64,000 nt of DNA. Source: JADFOI01 sp965218935 (lineage in GTDB: Bacteria; Acidobacteriota; UBA6911; RPQK01; JADFOI01). Where the stretch lies: NCBI GenBank assembly GCA_965218935.1, contig CBDCMH010000002.1, forward strand, positions 186,001 to 250,000. Reading direction: 5' to 3'. The notes under the pieces are model-generated. The model worked only from the letters and a program-made list of their open reading frames with translations, made no database searches and was not told where the DNA came from. Below are positions 34,226 to 42,267 of the stretch, piece by piece. How positions within the stretch are numbered: position 1 is the stretch's first letter; each line of letters starts with the position of its first letter. The position numbers were made by a program, and so were the translations under genes.

Positions 34226-35179
34226 ATGAGGATGGACTATCGCAGGTCCCGCCAAGAGGTGGTTGAAAAAAATAAGGGCATCAGGGACAAGCGGATGGCC
34301 CTGGAAGAGGCCGTGGGCATCATCAAAGACAAAGACCACGTTGCTGTGGGGGGCCTTCAGTATACACGTACACCGATGGGAGTCCTTTGGGAGATCATTC
34401 GGCAGAAGAAGCGAGATATCATCTTCTACAAACCTCTCATGAGTTTTGAAGGAGATTGGCTTTTTGTCTCGGGGGCCATGCGCAAGGCGGTGACCAGTTG
34501 GTTCAGCGGTGGGGTCACCTATGGAGTATCAAAAATCATGCGCACCTTTGCCGAGAAGGATCCGAGTACCTTTGAAGAATGGAGCTTGCTGGGTCTCTCG
34601 CTGAGGTTTAAGGCGGGAGCCATGGGAATCCCCTCCATCCCCACCAAGACGATGCTCGGTTCCGATCTGGAGAAAACGAGAGATTTGAAACGCTTCACCT
34701 GCCCTTATTCCAGCGAAGAGATGCTTTTGATTCCCGCGGTCAATCCCGACGTCGCCATCATTCATTCCCAGATTGCCGACATGTACGGGAACGCTCAAAT
34801 CTTTGGCCCCCCTTGCCTGGACACCGACACCGCCAGGGCGGCCAGCAGGGTCATCCTCACAACTGAACAGATCGTTGATAATGAGCACATCCGGAATGCA
34901 CCGAATTCCACGAACATCCCCTTCTTCTGCGTCGATGCAGTGGTAGAATTACCCTTCGGCTGCTATCCCCATGAGTGTTATGGGCGCTATGAACCTGCCT
35001 ATGAAAAGCTGGGAGAGTATGGCCAGGGTTTACTGCAAGCCGAAGATACAATAGGCTTTGTACGGGAGTACCTGGACAAGTTTTTCTACCAGCCGGCCGA
35101 TTTTGAAGAGTACCTGGATTTATTCGGTGTGGGGAGCTTGCTGGAAGCCACTCGAAGGGGAAGGATTTGGCCGCAGTAA
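34226..35179 (+). CDS. CoA-transferase subunit A (glutaconate CoA-transferase type), copy 1
   Basis: 317 residues, class I CoA-transferase alpha-subunit family. Recognisable by VAVGGLQYTRTPMGVLWEIIRQ near residue 45, LRFKAGAMGIPSIPTKTMLGSDL near 130 and PNAQIFGP-type IHSQIADMYGNAQIFGPP near 190. It would pair with the next gene to move CoA from a donor acyl-CoA to an organic acid. IpdA of the steroid pathway, a CoA-transferase-like hydrolase, is a related alternative. It overlaps subunit B by 13 bases. It is paralogous to 37416-38369. First gene of a five-gene plus-strand operon; AAAGG precedes the ATG. Confidence 0.85.
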   Translation: MRMDYRRSRQEVVEKNKGIRDKRMALEEAVGIIKDKDHVAVGGLQYTRTPMGVLWEIIRQKKRDIIFYKPLMSFEGDWLFVSGAMRKAVTSWFSGGVTYGVSKIMRTFAEKDPSTFEEWSLLGLSLRFKAGAMGIPSIPTKTMLGSDLEKTRDLKRFTCPYSSEEMLLIPAVNPDVAIIHSQIADMYGNAQIFGPPCLDTDTARAASRVILTTEQIVDNEHIRNAPNSTNIPFFCVDAVVELPFGCYPHECYGRYEPAYEKLGEYGQGLLQAEDTIGFVREYLDKFFYQPADFEEYLDLFGVGSLLEATRRGRIWPQ

Positions 35180-35946
35180 ACAACTATAACCCTGCTGAAC
35201 TGACGGTGATCATGGGCTCACGGGCCTTAAAAGATGGTCAGATTGTATTCGCCGGAGCCGGGTTACCTCTGCTCTCGGCCATTCATGCCCAGAGAATGCA
35301 TGCCCCCAGCCTGGCTATCCTGTTCGAAGTTGGAGGCGTCGCTCCCGAAATCACGAGTCTGCCCCGTTCAACGAACGAAGCGCGATCGGTGCGCCGTTCT
35401 GTGGCTACCCCTGCCACCGTCGACATGATGATGTACCTCCAACGCGGTTTTGTCGATGTGGGTTTTTTGGGAGGTGCACAAATCGACCGTCACGGCAACA
35501 TCAACAGCAGCTGCATCGGAACGCTGGAGAAACCCAAAGTACGGCTACCGGGAAGTGGTGGGGCGAATGATATCGCCAGCTCGGCGAATCGGGTCTTCAT
35601 CATTAGCTATCATGAAAAAAGACGGTTCGTAGAGAAGGTGGACTTCTTGACCAGTCCCGGCTTCTTAGAAGGTGGGCAAGCGCGAGAGAACGCAGGGCTG
35701 TTGGGTGGAGGCGTCGAGAAAGTCATCACGAATTTGGGTATTCTGGAGTTCGATGAAGAAACCCGATCTATGAAACTGGCAGCCGTACACCCCGGAATCA
35801 CTGAAAAGGACGTTGGGGAGAAAACGGGTTTTGAGCTTTCTGTTGCTGAGGATATACAGACCACTACTCCGCCATCGGATGAGGAATTGCGGTCACTGCG
35901 TGCACTCGATCCCGAGAAAAGATACCTCAAAGCCGGAGAGTTTTAG
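35167..35946 (+). CDS. CoA-transferase subunit B (glutaconate type), copy 1
   Basis: 259 residues from a TTG start inside the end of subunit A. The family pattern is FAGAGLPLLSAIHAQRMHAPSL then LFEVGG. Glu54 in that motif matches the position of the catalytic glutamate in glutaconate CoA-transferase beta subunits, favouring a true transferase over an IpdB-like hydrolase. The later GSGGANDIASSANRVF and EKVDFLTSPGF are family-typical. It ends 32 bases before the UbiD gene. Confidence 0.85.
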   Translation: MAAVNNYNPAELTVIMGSRALKDGQIVFAGAGLPLLSAIHAQRMHAPSLAILFEVGGVAPEITSLPRSTNEARSVRRSVATPATVDMMMYLQRGFVDVGFLGGAQIDRHGNINSSCIGTLEKPKVRLPGSGGANDIASSANRVFIISYHEKRRFVEKVDFLTSPGFLEGGQARENAGLLGGGVEKVITNLGILEFDEETRSMKLAAVHPGITEKDVGEKTGFELSVAEDIQTTTPPSDEELRSLRALDPEKRYLKAGEF

Positions 35947-35978
35947 GCGAGTTCACAAAACAAAGGGAGAACAACGAG

Positions 35979-37403
35979 ATGCTTGGTAAAGATTTCAGGA
36001 GTTTTCTTCAAGAAGTGAAGAAAAAGTACCCTTCAAACTACATTGAGATTGACAAGGAGATTTCTCCACTCTACGAAACGACCGCCATCGTCACCAAATT
36101 GGAGCAGCAGAAGCGCACCCCTATTCTGCACTTTACGAACGTCAAGGATACCGAGTTTCCAGTCGTGGTCAATACCTGTGCTTCACGCACCACCGTAGCG
36201 GCCGGTCTCGGCGTGGATAAGCGTGAGTTGCCCCAGAAATATCGGGATGCCCTCAACAACCTCATCGAGCCCAGCTTAATCAAGAAAGGGCCGGTACAAG
36301 AGGTCGTCCGTGTGGGTGATCAGGTGGACATCTTAAAGCTTCCTCAGATGCGATATCACGATACGGACGGCGCCTCCTATATCAGTGGTGGCATTGTTAT
36401 GGCCAAGGACCCGGACACCGGTTCCTACAACTGCAGCTATGACCGCTTGATGATGCAAGGTCCCCAGAAATTGGGGATCTACATGACGCCCGGAAAACAT
36501 CTCAGTCAAATCTACGAAAAGGCGGAACAGAGAAATGAACCCATGCAGTTGGCCATCGCTTTGGGGAACCACCCAGCCTGGTGCATGGGTGCTCTCTTTG
36601 TTGGCCGGTACAGCACCGATGAGCGCCAGGTGATGGGAGGTCTCATGGGTTCCCCTCTGGAGGTGGTTCAGGCGCAGACGGTGGATCTTCAGGTGCCGGC
36701 CCGAGCCGAAATCATCATTGAGGGCGAGATCCCTCCTTTTGAGCGCGAGGAGGAGGGTCCCTACGGCGAATTTACAGGGTATTCAGCGGGCCAGGTGCGC
36801 CGGCCCTTTATCAACGTCAAAGCCATGACCTATCGCCAGAACGCCATCTTTCAGGATATCTGCGGTGGGCCTCACAGAGAACTGTTGTTGATGAGTACCA
36901 TCCCCATGGAGCCCAGCATCCTCGATTCCCTGCAAAAGACGGTTCCAGCCGTTCAGAGCGTGCGCTGCCCTGCTCCCTTTACCTTATTTGTTTCCATTAA
37001 GAAGTCCCGGGAAGGACAGGCCAAGCAGGTGATTCTAACGGCGTTTGCTTCGGATATGCAGGTGAAACACTGTGTCGTTGTCGATGACGATATCGATCTG
37101 ACCAATAATCAGGCGGTCATCCGGGCCATCGCAACCCGAGCACAGGGGGGCAGGGATCTGGTGGTGATCGAAGGGGTTTCGCATGATGAGCTGGATCCCT
37201 CCCGACCGGAAGGCAAGCCCATTAGCGATAAGGTGGGAATCGATGCCACCGCAAAACCGTCACTGGAGATCTTCGCCGCCAAGCCAAAGGTCCCGGCAGA
37301 GGTCATGGACCGGATCAATCTAGAGGACTACATCGGCAAGAACGGTGGAAAACCGTCTCCAAAGTCACAGGACACCCCGGCCGACGTGACGATGATGCGT
37401 TGA
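35979..37403 (+). CDS. UbiD-family prenylated-FMN decarboxylase, copy 1
   Basis: 474 residues. Hallmarks of the UbiD fold are FPVVVNTCASR near 60, the prFMN/Mn-binding region YNCSYDRLMMQGP near 150 with Arg156, ALGNHPAW near 195 and the catalytic EEEGPYGEFTGY, where Glu259 and Glu264 correspond to the two essential glutamates of characterised members. The reaction would be reversible non-oxidative decarboxylation or carboxylation of an aromatic or alpha,beta-unsaturated acid, and needs prFMN made by a UbiX homologue not found in this window. It lies between the two CoA-transferase pairs, which suggests work on the same acid or its CoA ester. Confidence 0.9.
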   Translation: MLGKDFRSFLQEVKKKYPSNYIEIDKEISPLYETTAIVTKLEQQKRTPILHFTNVKDTEFPVVVNTCASRTTVAAGLGVDKRELPQKYRDALNNLIEPSLIKKGPVQEVVRVGDQVDILKLPQMRYHDTDGASYISGGIVMAKDPDTGSYNCSYDRLMMQGPQKLGIYMTPGKHLSQIYEKAEQRNEPMQLAIALGNHPAWCMGALFVGRYSTDERQVMGGLMGSPLEVVQAQTVDLQVPARAEIIIEGEIPPFEREEEGPYGEFTGYSAGQVRRPFINVKAMTYRQNAIFQDICGGPHRELLLMSTIPMEPSILDSLQKTVPAVQSVRCPAPFTLFVSIKKSREGQAKQVILTAFASDMQVKHCVVVDDDIDLTNNQAVIRAIATRAQGGRDLVVIEGVSHDELDPSRPEGKPISDKVGIDATAKPSLEIFAAKPKVPAEVMDRINLEDYIGKNGGKPSPKSQDTPADVTMMR

Positions 37404-37415
37404 TGGGAAGAACTT

Positions 37416-38369
37416 ATGGTTAGATCCTATAAAGAACTCAGAGAAATCATCGAGAACAAAGACCGGGGATTGCGGGAAAAAGTGATGTCTTTGACCGAAG
37501 CGACCCATCTCATACAGGATGGTGACCATGTCGCTGCAGGGGGATGTCACTACTCCAGGACACCTATGGCGGCCATCTGGGAAATGATTCGCCAAAAGAA
37601 AAAGGACCTGGTGTATTCCAGGAGTATTTCCTCGACCGAGGGAGACCTACTGCTGGTGGCGGAAGCCACCAAGCATGTGATCACGAGCTGGTTCAGTCCA
37701 GGGGTCAACTGGGGTGTTTCCCGCGTCATGCGCCACTATACGCAGGAAAAGCTGGCCCTCTACGAGGAATGGAGTCACATGTCTCTTGGGCTTCGCTACC
37801 GCGCCGGCGCCATGGGCGTTCCTTTCATTCCCACAAGAGTCTTGCTGGGTTCAGACCTCTTCCCCCGGCTGTCTGACGTCAAGGAAATGGACTGCCCCTA
37901 TACGGGAGAGAAGCTGGCATTGGTGCCCGCCCTCAATCCCAACGTGGCCATCCTCCACACTCAGCGGTGCGACTCTTACGGAAATGTTCAAAGCGAGGGA
38001 CTTCCCTTTATGGATGAGGACATTGCCCTCGCTGCCGACAAGGTGATTATCACGACCGAGAGAATCATCAGCAATGATCAGGTCCGAAGGGCTCCTGACC
38101 GGACCTCTATTCCCTTCTTCCTGGTTGATGCTGTGGTCGAGGTTCCCTATGGGTGTCTTCCTCACGAATGTTATGGATATTACCAGCCTGATTTCAGTCA
38201 CATGGATTATTACGTCAAGCTGATGATGGGAAAGGGGCCTGAAGGCGTTCGGGAATACCTGGATCAGTACGTATACGCCCCGGAGTCCTGGGAGCATTAT
38301 CTGGAGATGTTGGAGTTCAGAGATGTCCTTCAGGCGACGACCGATGGAAGAAGTGTTTACAATGACTAA
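37416..38369 (+). CDS. CoA-transferase subunit A (glutaconate type), copy 2
   Basis: 317 residues, the same length as copy 1 and clearly homologous throughout (HVAAGGCHYSRTPMAAIWEM, LRYRAGAMGVPFIPTRVLLG), though many positions differ, so the duplication is old or the pairs were assembled separately. It starts 12 bases after UbiD with GGAAG before the ATG, and its stop overlaps the start of the next subunit B by eight bases. Both A subunits appear complete, so the operon may make two CoA-transferases of different specificity or a mixed complex. Confidence 0.85.
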   Translation: MVRSYKELREIIENKDRGLREKVMSLTEATHLIQDGDHVAAGGCHYSRTPMAAIWEMIRQKKKDLVYSRSISSTEGDLLLVAEATKHVITSWFSPGVNWGVSRVMRHYTQEKLALYEEWSHMSLGLRYRAGAMGVPFIPTRVLLGSDLFPRLSDVKEMDCPYTGEKLALVPALNPNVAILHTQRCDSYGNVQSEGLPFMDEDIALAADKVIITTERIISNDQVRRAPDRTSIPFFLVDAVVEVPYGCLPHECYGYYQPDFSHMDYYVKLMMGKGPEGVREYLDQYVYAPESWEHYLEMLEFRDVLQATTDGRSVYND

Positions 38370-39144
38370 AAATAGCTGCAACACCGCTGAGTTGGTGGCG
38401 ATCATGAGCGCCAGGATCCTGGAAGACGGAAAGATCGTCTTCGGCGGAGCAGGTATGCCGCTCATCTCTTGTGTCCTGGCTCAAAAGATGCACGCCCCTC
38501 GACTCACCATCCTTTTTGAAGGAGGTGTGATCGGCCCTCACATCGAACCCGGTAAACTGCCTCCTTCCACCAATGAGCAGAGAGCGGCTCGAAGAGGCAA
38601 CATGCATCTTTCCATCACCGATGTCCTCCTTCTTCAACAGAGAGGATACGTGGACTACGGCTTTCTGGGGGGTGCCCAGATCGACCAGTACGGAAACCTG
38701 AACAGCTCTTTCATCGGTGATGCCGACAACCCCAAGGTGCGCCTTCCCGGCACGGGTGGGGCCAACGATATCGCCAGCCTGGCCTCGAAGATCTTGGTTG
38801 CCATGCACCACGAGAAAAGGCGCTTTGTGGAAAAGGTCGATTTCATTACCACCCCGGGTTATCTGCAGGGAGGGGACAGTCGTGAGAAGGCCGGTTTGAC
38901 GGCGGGAGGGATCTACCGGGTCATCACTCATCTGGGCATGTTCGACTTTGACCCCGCCACCCGCAGGATGCGCCTGCAGGCTCTGCACCCCGGGGCCAAG
39001 GTTGAAGAAGTCCAGGAAAGAACCGGTTTTGAGATGCTCATCCCCGATGAGATTCAGCACACGGATCCACCCACCGAGGAAGAGCTTCGGATACTCCGGG
39101 AATTGGACCCCGATCAACTCTACACCCGAGCCAAAGACGAGTAA
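38362..39144 (+). CDS. CoA-transferase subunit B (glutaconate type), copy 2
   Basis: 260 residues from the ATG at 38362, preceded by GGAAGAAG; the frame extends back to 38323 inside subunit A, but the shorter start matches copy 1. Glu53 in LTILFEGG is the likely catalytic glutamate. GTGGANDIASLASKIL and EKVDFITTPGYLQGG match copy 1. The gene ends in a TAA followed at once by the inverted-repeat spacer at 39141-39241, which probably ends the operon transcript. Confidence 0.85.
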   Translation: MTKNSCNTAELVAIMSARILEDGKIVFGGAGMPLISCVLAQKMHAPRLTILFEGGVIGPHIEPGKLPPSTNEQRAARRGNMHLSITDVLLLQQRGYVDYGFLGGAQIDQYGNLNSSFIGDADNPKVRLPGTGGANDIASLASKILVAMHHEKRRFVEKVDFITTPGYLQGGDSREKAGLTAGGIYRVITHLGMFDFDPATRRMRLQALHPGAKVEEVQERTGFEMLIPDEIQHTDPPTEEELRILRELDPDQLYTRAKDE

Positions 39145-39241
39145 AACTCGCTGCGCTGCGCTGCGCGTGAGGCGCCTTCTCTCTATTTTCCTTCTCTCTT
39201 TCTCTCTACGAGCGGAGTGAGTCTGCGAGCGAAGCGAGTTT
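39141..39241. repeat. Inverted-repeat spacer ending the CoA-transferase operon
   Basis: AAACTCGCTGCGCTGCG directly after the stop codon pairs with CGAGCGAAGCGAGTTT at the right. The interior is a CT-rich tract TTCTCTCTTTCTCTCTACG, the reverse complement of the tract after nadK (17712). It may act as terminator and is of the same post-stop type as other repeats here. Confidence 0.55.
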
Positions 39242-39339
39242 GTGATCGGGAACACTACAAATTTTTTCCAACCCATTCATTATGCAGGAAATAAGAGGGG
39301 TGACCTCTTTCTCCTAAACAGGGAGCATTTCTACGCCCT

Positions 39340-42261
39340 ATGACAAGACGTCCTGAAACCGGTAGCGCAAATAAACTAACCCCCTTGACCTTACTTTCAC
39401 TGGTCCTGTTGCTTCTGGCGGGGACCATTGCGATAGAAGTCGTCACGGCGGGAGTTCGGGAGGGAGTTCCGGGGCCTGTCCCCAAACTCCCTGAGGTGAC
39501 CCGCATTTCCTTCCAAAGCTGGGGCAGCCCGGGCACGCCTCACATTTTGGTTACACTGAATCAGCCCGTGACCCAGGCATTCCTGCGTCGACACCTCTTT
39601 TTTCTGGTCGACGGGCTGGAGAAGCTGCCCGTCACGTTGGAACCTGTAGAAGAACATCCGGACCTCAAGGACCGAGAGTGGCGGGTTCAGCCCATTATCG
39701 AGATGCCCCCCGACACGCAGGTTCAGTTGAAAGCGAAGCCGGGCGTCACTCCAGGAACCGTCGTCGAGTTCTACACCTTTCCCACTCCTCGTTTTCTGGG
39801 TATCGAATGCTCCAACAACTCCGGCTTGCTGATTCGGATCTACGCCCCAACCAGTCACTCTCCAAGCCAGGGTTGCAATCCCCTTTCCCGGATCTATTTT
39901 GTGTTCTCCTCGCCGGTAACCCGAGAGATGCTTCGCGACCACCTGGTGGTCGAGCCCGGTTTGGAGTCTGGGGACAACCCCACGGATTCTCACAAAATTC
40001 CGGGGCTGTCCCCAAACTTCTTCCTGGACAAGCTGTCCACTGACACACAACTGAACCGTCCGCGAAAGCAGGGACAGGAGTACAAGATTCTCCTTCCTCA
40101 AGTTCTTGAGGCCGCCACAAGCTATCATCTAAGCGCCGGTGCCTCCGAGATCCTCGACGAATTCGGCCGGCCCCTAGGCTCTGATATCGACTTTGACCTT
40201 CCCACCAACAACCTCCCGCCCGACCTGGTGGTGAACCATCCGATCTCGATTCTGAAGCGGCAGACAGAAACCCACCTACCCGTTACCGTCACCAACATCG
40301 GTGAACTGGATGTAAAATTTCAACGCCTGACGGGTGAGGGCATCGAACGCTCCCAGGTCACCGTTGCTGTTGACCCTCGTAACCTTTCCTCTCCTCCGGC
40401 ACATCCCAGCAACACCCCCTACCGTTTTCCACTGAGAGTGCGCGAGTGGTTGAAGGGCCAGTCGGGAGTGCTGCTTGGATATTTCTCCACTTATCCTTTC
40501 ACCGGTCCCCCCCGCTGGTTCTTCTCGGAGGTCACCGCCTTCCACGTCCATCTGAAGCTGAGTCATGACAACAGCCTGGTCTGGGTCACGGATCTGGAGA
40601 CGGGAAGGCCCGTGCAGGGTGCTCAGGTACGCCTTTACCGGGATCGCCTTTCCGCCTTGACGGCAAGGCCCACTCCTTTATCTGCAGGGATGACCCGAGT
40701 TGACGGAACTGCGCTTCTGGCTGGGGTGGATCTACTCGATCCTGAGCTGGAGAATCTGGACAGCTGGCCCACGCTTGACGATCGTGAGGGCCCTGAAGAA
40801 CTGCTCTTCGTCCGGGTGGATCGGAACAATGAAATGGCCCTCCTTCCATTGGCCGATGAGTTTTCCGTGGTTGCGGAAGTCCTCAACAAGAATCGGATGC
40901 CCACGGCGATCAAGCGCCTCTCCGGGGCCATTCACAGCTGGGGCACCACGGCCCAGGGCCTCTACCAGACCGGAGACACCGTCCAGTTTAAGATCTATGT
41001 CCGGGAACAGAAAAATCAGTCCTTCAAGCCCGCACCAGCCCGGGGATACCACCTTCAGGTCATCGACCCCATGAACAAGGTTACCCACCAGGTCAAGGCC
41101 CTTAAGCTCAACAACTTTGGAGCCTACGACGGTGAGTTCAAGGTGCCCACTAGAGGGGCCCTCGGATGGTATCAGTTTGAGCTCAAGGCGGACTTCCTCC
41201 CAGACCAAAGTTGGAAACCGATGCGGATGCTTGTTGGCCCCTCTCATGAGGCGAGGACTTACACTCGTAGCGCCACTCTCAGAGATACCATCAGGCCCAT
41301 GACCCACAGCAGGCTTCGTCGCTCCAGCGTGGGAAAGAGAACGCTTCTGGGGGGTCCAGGCCATCATCTTCCCATCGAGCCTGAGAAGACGGAGTATCAA
41401 GTCGGTGAGACAGCTCGCATGCTGATCCGAAACCCTTTTCCCGGTGCACGTGCACTCTTCACCCTCGAGCGATTGGGCGTTCTCCAAAGCTGGAGCCGGA
41501 TCCTGGAAAGCGATACCGAGTTTGTCGATTTTGAGATCACTTCTGAGCACTTTCCGGGTGTCCATTTCTCCGCAACAGTGATGTCGCCGGGCGCCAACCA
41601 ACCTCTGGGGGAGGGTGAGATGGGTGTGAGTCAGCCGACCGTTCGGATGGGATACATCGGGCTGGCAGTTCGCGATCCTTATAAAGAGATTACCGTCGAA
41701 GTAAGACCGCGCCGCAGTGCCTACAGGCCGGGCGAAAGAGTGAACCTCGATCTGGCCGCAGTTCCCCTCCATCGGGTGGACCGCAAGGAGAGACTTCCCC
41801 AAATGGAACTTGCCGTTATGGTTCTGGATGAAGCCCTATTCAATCGACTGGCCAAGAGAAGAGAGGACTTCGACCCCTACCAGGGCTTCTACCGTCTCCA
41901 GCCACTGGACCTGCAGAACTTCAACCTATTGACTCCCCTGATTGGGACCCGAACAATCGAGAAGAAAACATCCGACACCAACGGCAGTAATCCCAGATCC
42001 GATCCGAGTTCGATGTTTCCGTTTGTGGGTTACTGGAATCCGTCCCTGCTGACCGACGCCAATGGCCGAGCAACCATCGGGTTTCGGGTACCCACAAACC
42101 TCACCTCTTGGAGAGTACTGGTCATGGCCGTTACTTCCGGGGAGCAAATGGGGATCGGGGAAGGGCGCTTTACGGTCCACCCGGCCACGGAGTTACTGCC
42201 GCTTCTGGAGAAAGAGAAGGAACGAGAAAAAGAGAAGCTTCTAAGCCCGCCGCCTATTTAA
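39340..42261 (+). CDS. Alpha-2-macroglobulin-like protein, C-terminally truncated
   Basis: 973 residues. An N-terminal membrane/signal segment lies at about 15-36, followed by macroglobulin beta-sandwich domains and a bait-region-type MG domain (VQFKIYVREQKNQSFKPAP near 550). An A2M domain follows with LLTDANGRATIGFRVPTNLTSWRVLVMA near 910. Bacterial A2Ms are about 1500-1900 residues and continue into the thioester CXEQ domain and complement-like helices. Here the frame ends soon after the A2M domain in a Glu/Lys-rich low-complexity tail. The thioester half is absent, so protease trapping is probably lost. Residues 41-51 and 219-227 are encoded by REP-like palindromes read in frame. It is convergent with UbiD copy 2 with only a six-base gap. 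Confidence 0.75.
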   Translation: MTRRPETGSANKLTPLTLLSLVLLLLAGTIAIEVVTAGVREGVPGPVPKLPEVTRISFQSWGSPGTPHILVTLNQPVTQAFLRRHLFFLVDGLEKLPVTLEPVEEHPDLKDREWRVQPIIEMPPDTQVQLKAKPGVTPGTVVEFYTFPTPRFLGIECSNNSGLLIRIYAPTSHSPSQGCNPLSRIYFVFSSPVTREMLRDHLVVEPGLESGDNPTDSHKIPGLSPNFFLDKLSTDTQLNRPRKQGQEYKILLPQVLEAATSYHLSAGASEILDEFGRPLGSDIDFDLPTNNLPPDLVVNHPISILKRQTETHLPVTVTNIGELDVKFQRLTGEGIERSQVTVAVDPRNLSSPPAHPSNTPYRFPLRVREWLKGQSGVLLGYFSTYPFTGPPRWFFSEVTAFHVHLKLSHDNSLVWVTDLETGRPVQGAQVRLYRDRLSALTARPTPLSAGMTRVDGTALLAGVDLLDPELENLDSWPTLDDREGPEELLFVRVDRNNEMALLPLADEFSVVAEVLNKNRMPTAIKRLSGAIHSWGTTAQGLYQTGDTVQFKIYVREQKNQSFKPAPARGYHLQVIDPMNKVTHQVKALKLNNFGAYDGEFKVPTRGALGWYQFELKADFLPDQSWKPMRMLVGPSHEARTYTRSATLRDTIRPMTHSRLRRSSVGKRTLLGGPGHHLPIEPEKTEYQVGETARMLIRNPFPGARALFTLERLGVLQSWSRILESDTEFVDFEITSEHFPGVHFSATVMSPGANQPLGEGEMGVSQPTVRMGYIGLAVRDPYKEITVEVRPRRSAYRPGERVNLDLAAVPLHRVDRKERLPQMELAVMVLDEALFNRLAKRREDFDPYQGFYRLQPLDLQNFNLLTPLIGTRTIEKKTSDTNGSNPRSDPSSMFPFVGYWNPSLLTDANGRATIGFRVPTNLTSWRVLVMAVTSGEQMGIGEGRFTVHPATELLPLLEKEKEREKEKLLSPPPI
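39462..39491. repeat. REP-like palindrome inside the macroglobulin gene, copy 1
   Basis: GGGAGTTCCGGGGCCTGTCC followed by CCAAACTCCC, the same family as 33166 and 62389 but on the opposite strand. It encodes residues 41-51 of the macroglobulin-like protein, just after the membrane segment. Confidence 0.65.
39994..40020. repeat. REP-like palindrome inside the macroglobulin gene, copy 2
   Basis: AAAATTCCGGGGCTGTCCCC followed by AAACTTC, in the same orientation as copy 1. A half-motif GGAGTCTGGGGACAACCCC lies just upstream. It encodes about residues 219-227 in a loop-like stretch between beta-sandwich domains without breaking the frame. Confidence 0.6.
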
Positions 42262-42267
42262 CTCCCC

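Noticed and set aside
34226..39144. Steroid-ring IpdAB hydrolases instead of CoA-transferases
   Set aside because: Both B subunits keep the catalytic-type glutamate of true CoA-transferases and no other steroid-degradation genes are present. The alternative is kept only as a possibility.
38317..39276. Minus-strand frame of 319 codons opposite CoA-transferase subunit B
   Set aside because: The plus strand encodes a clear conserved protein; the antisense translation has no recognisable domain.
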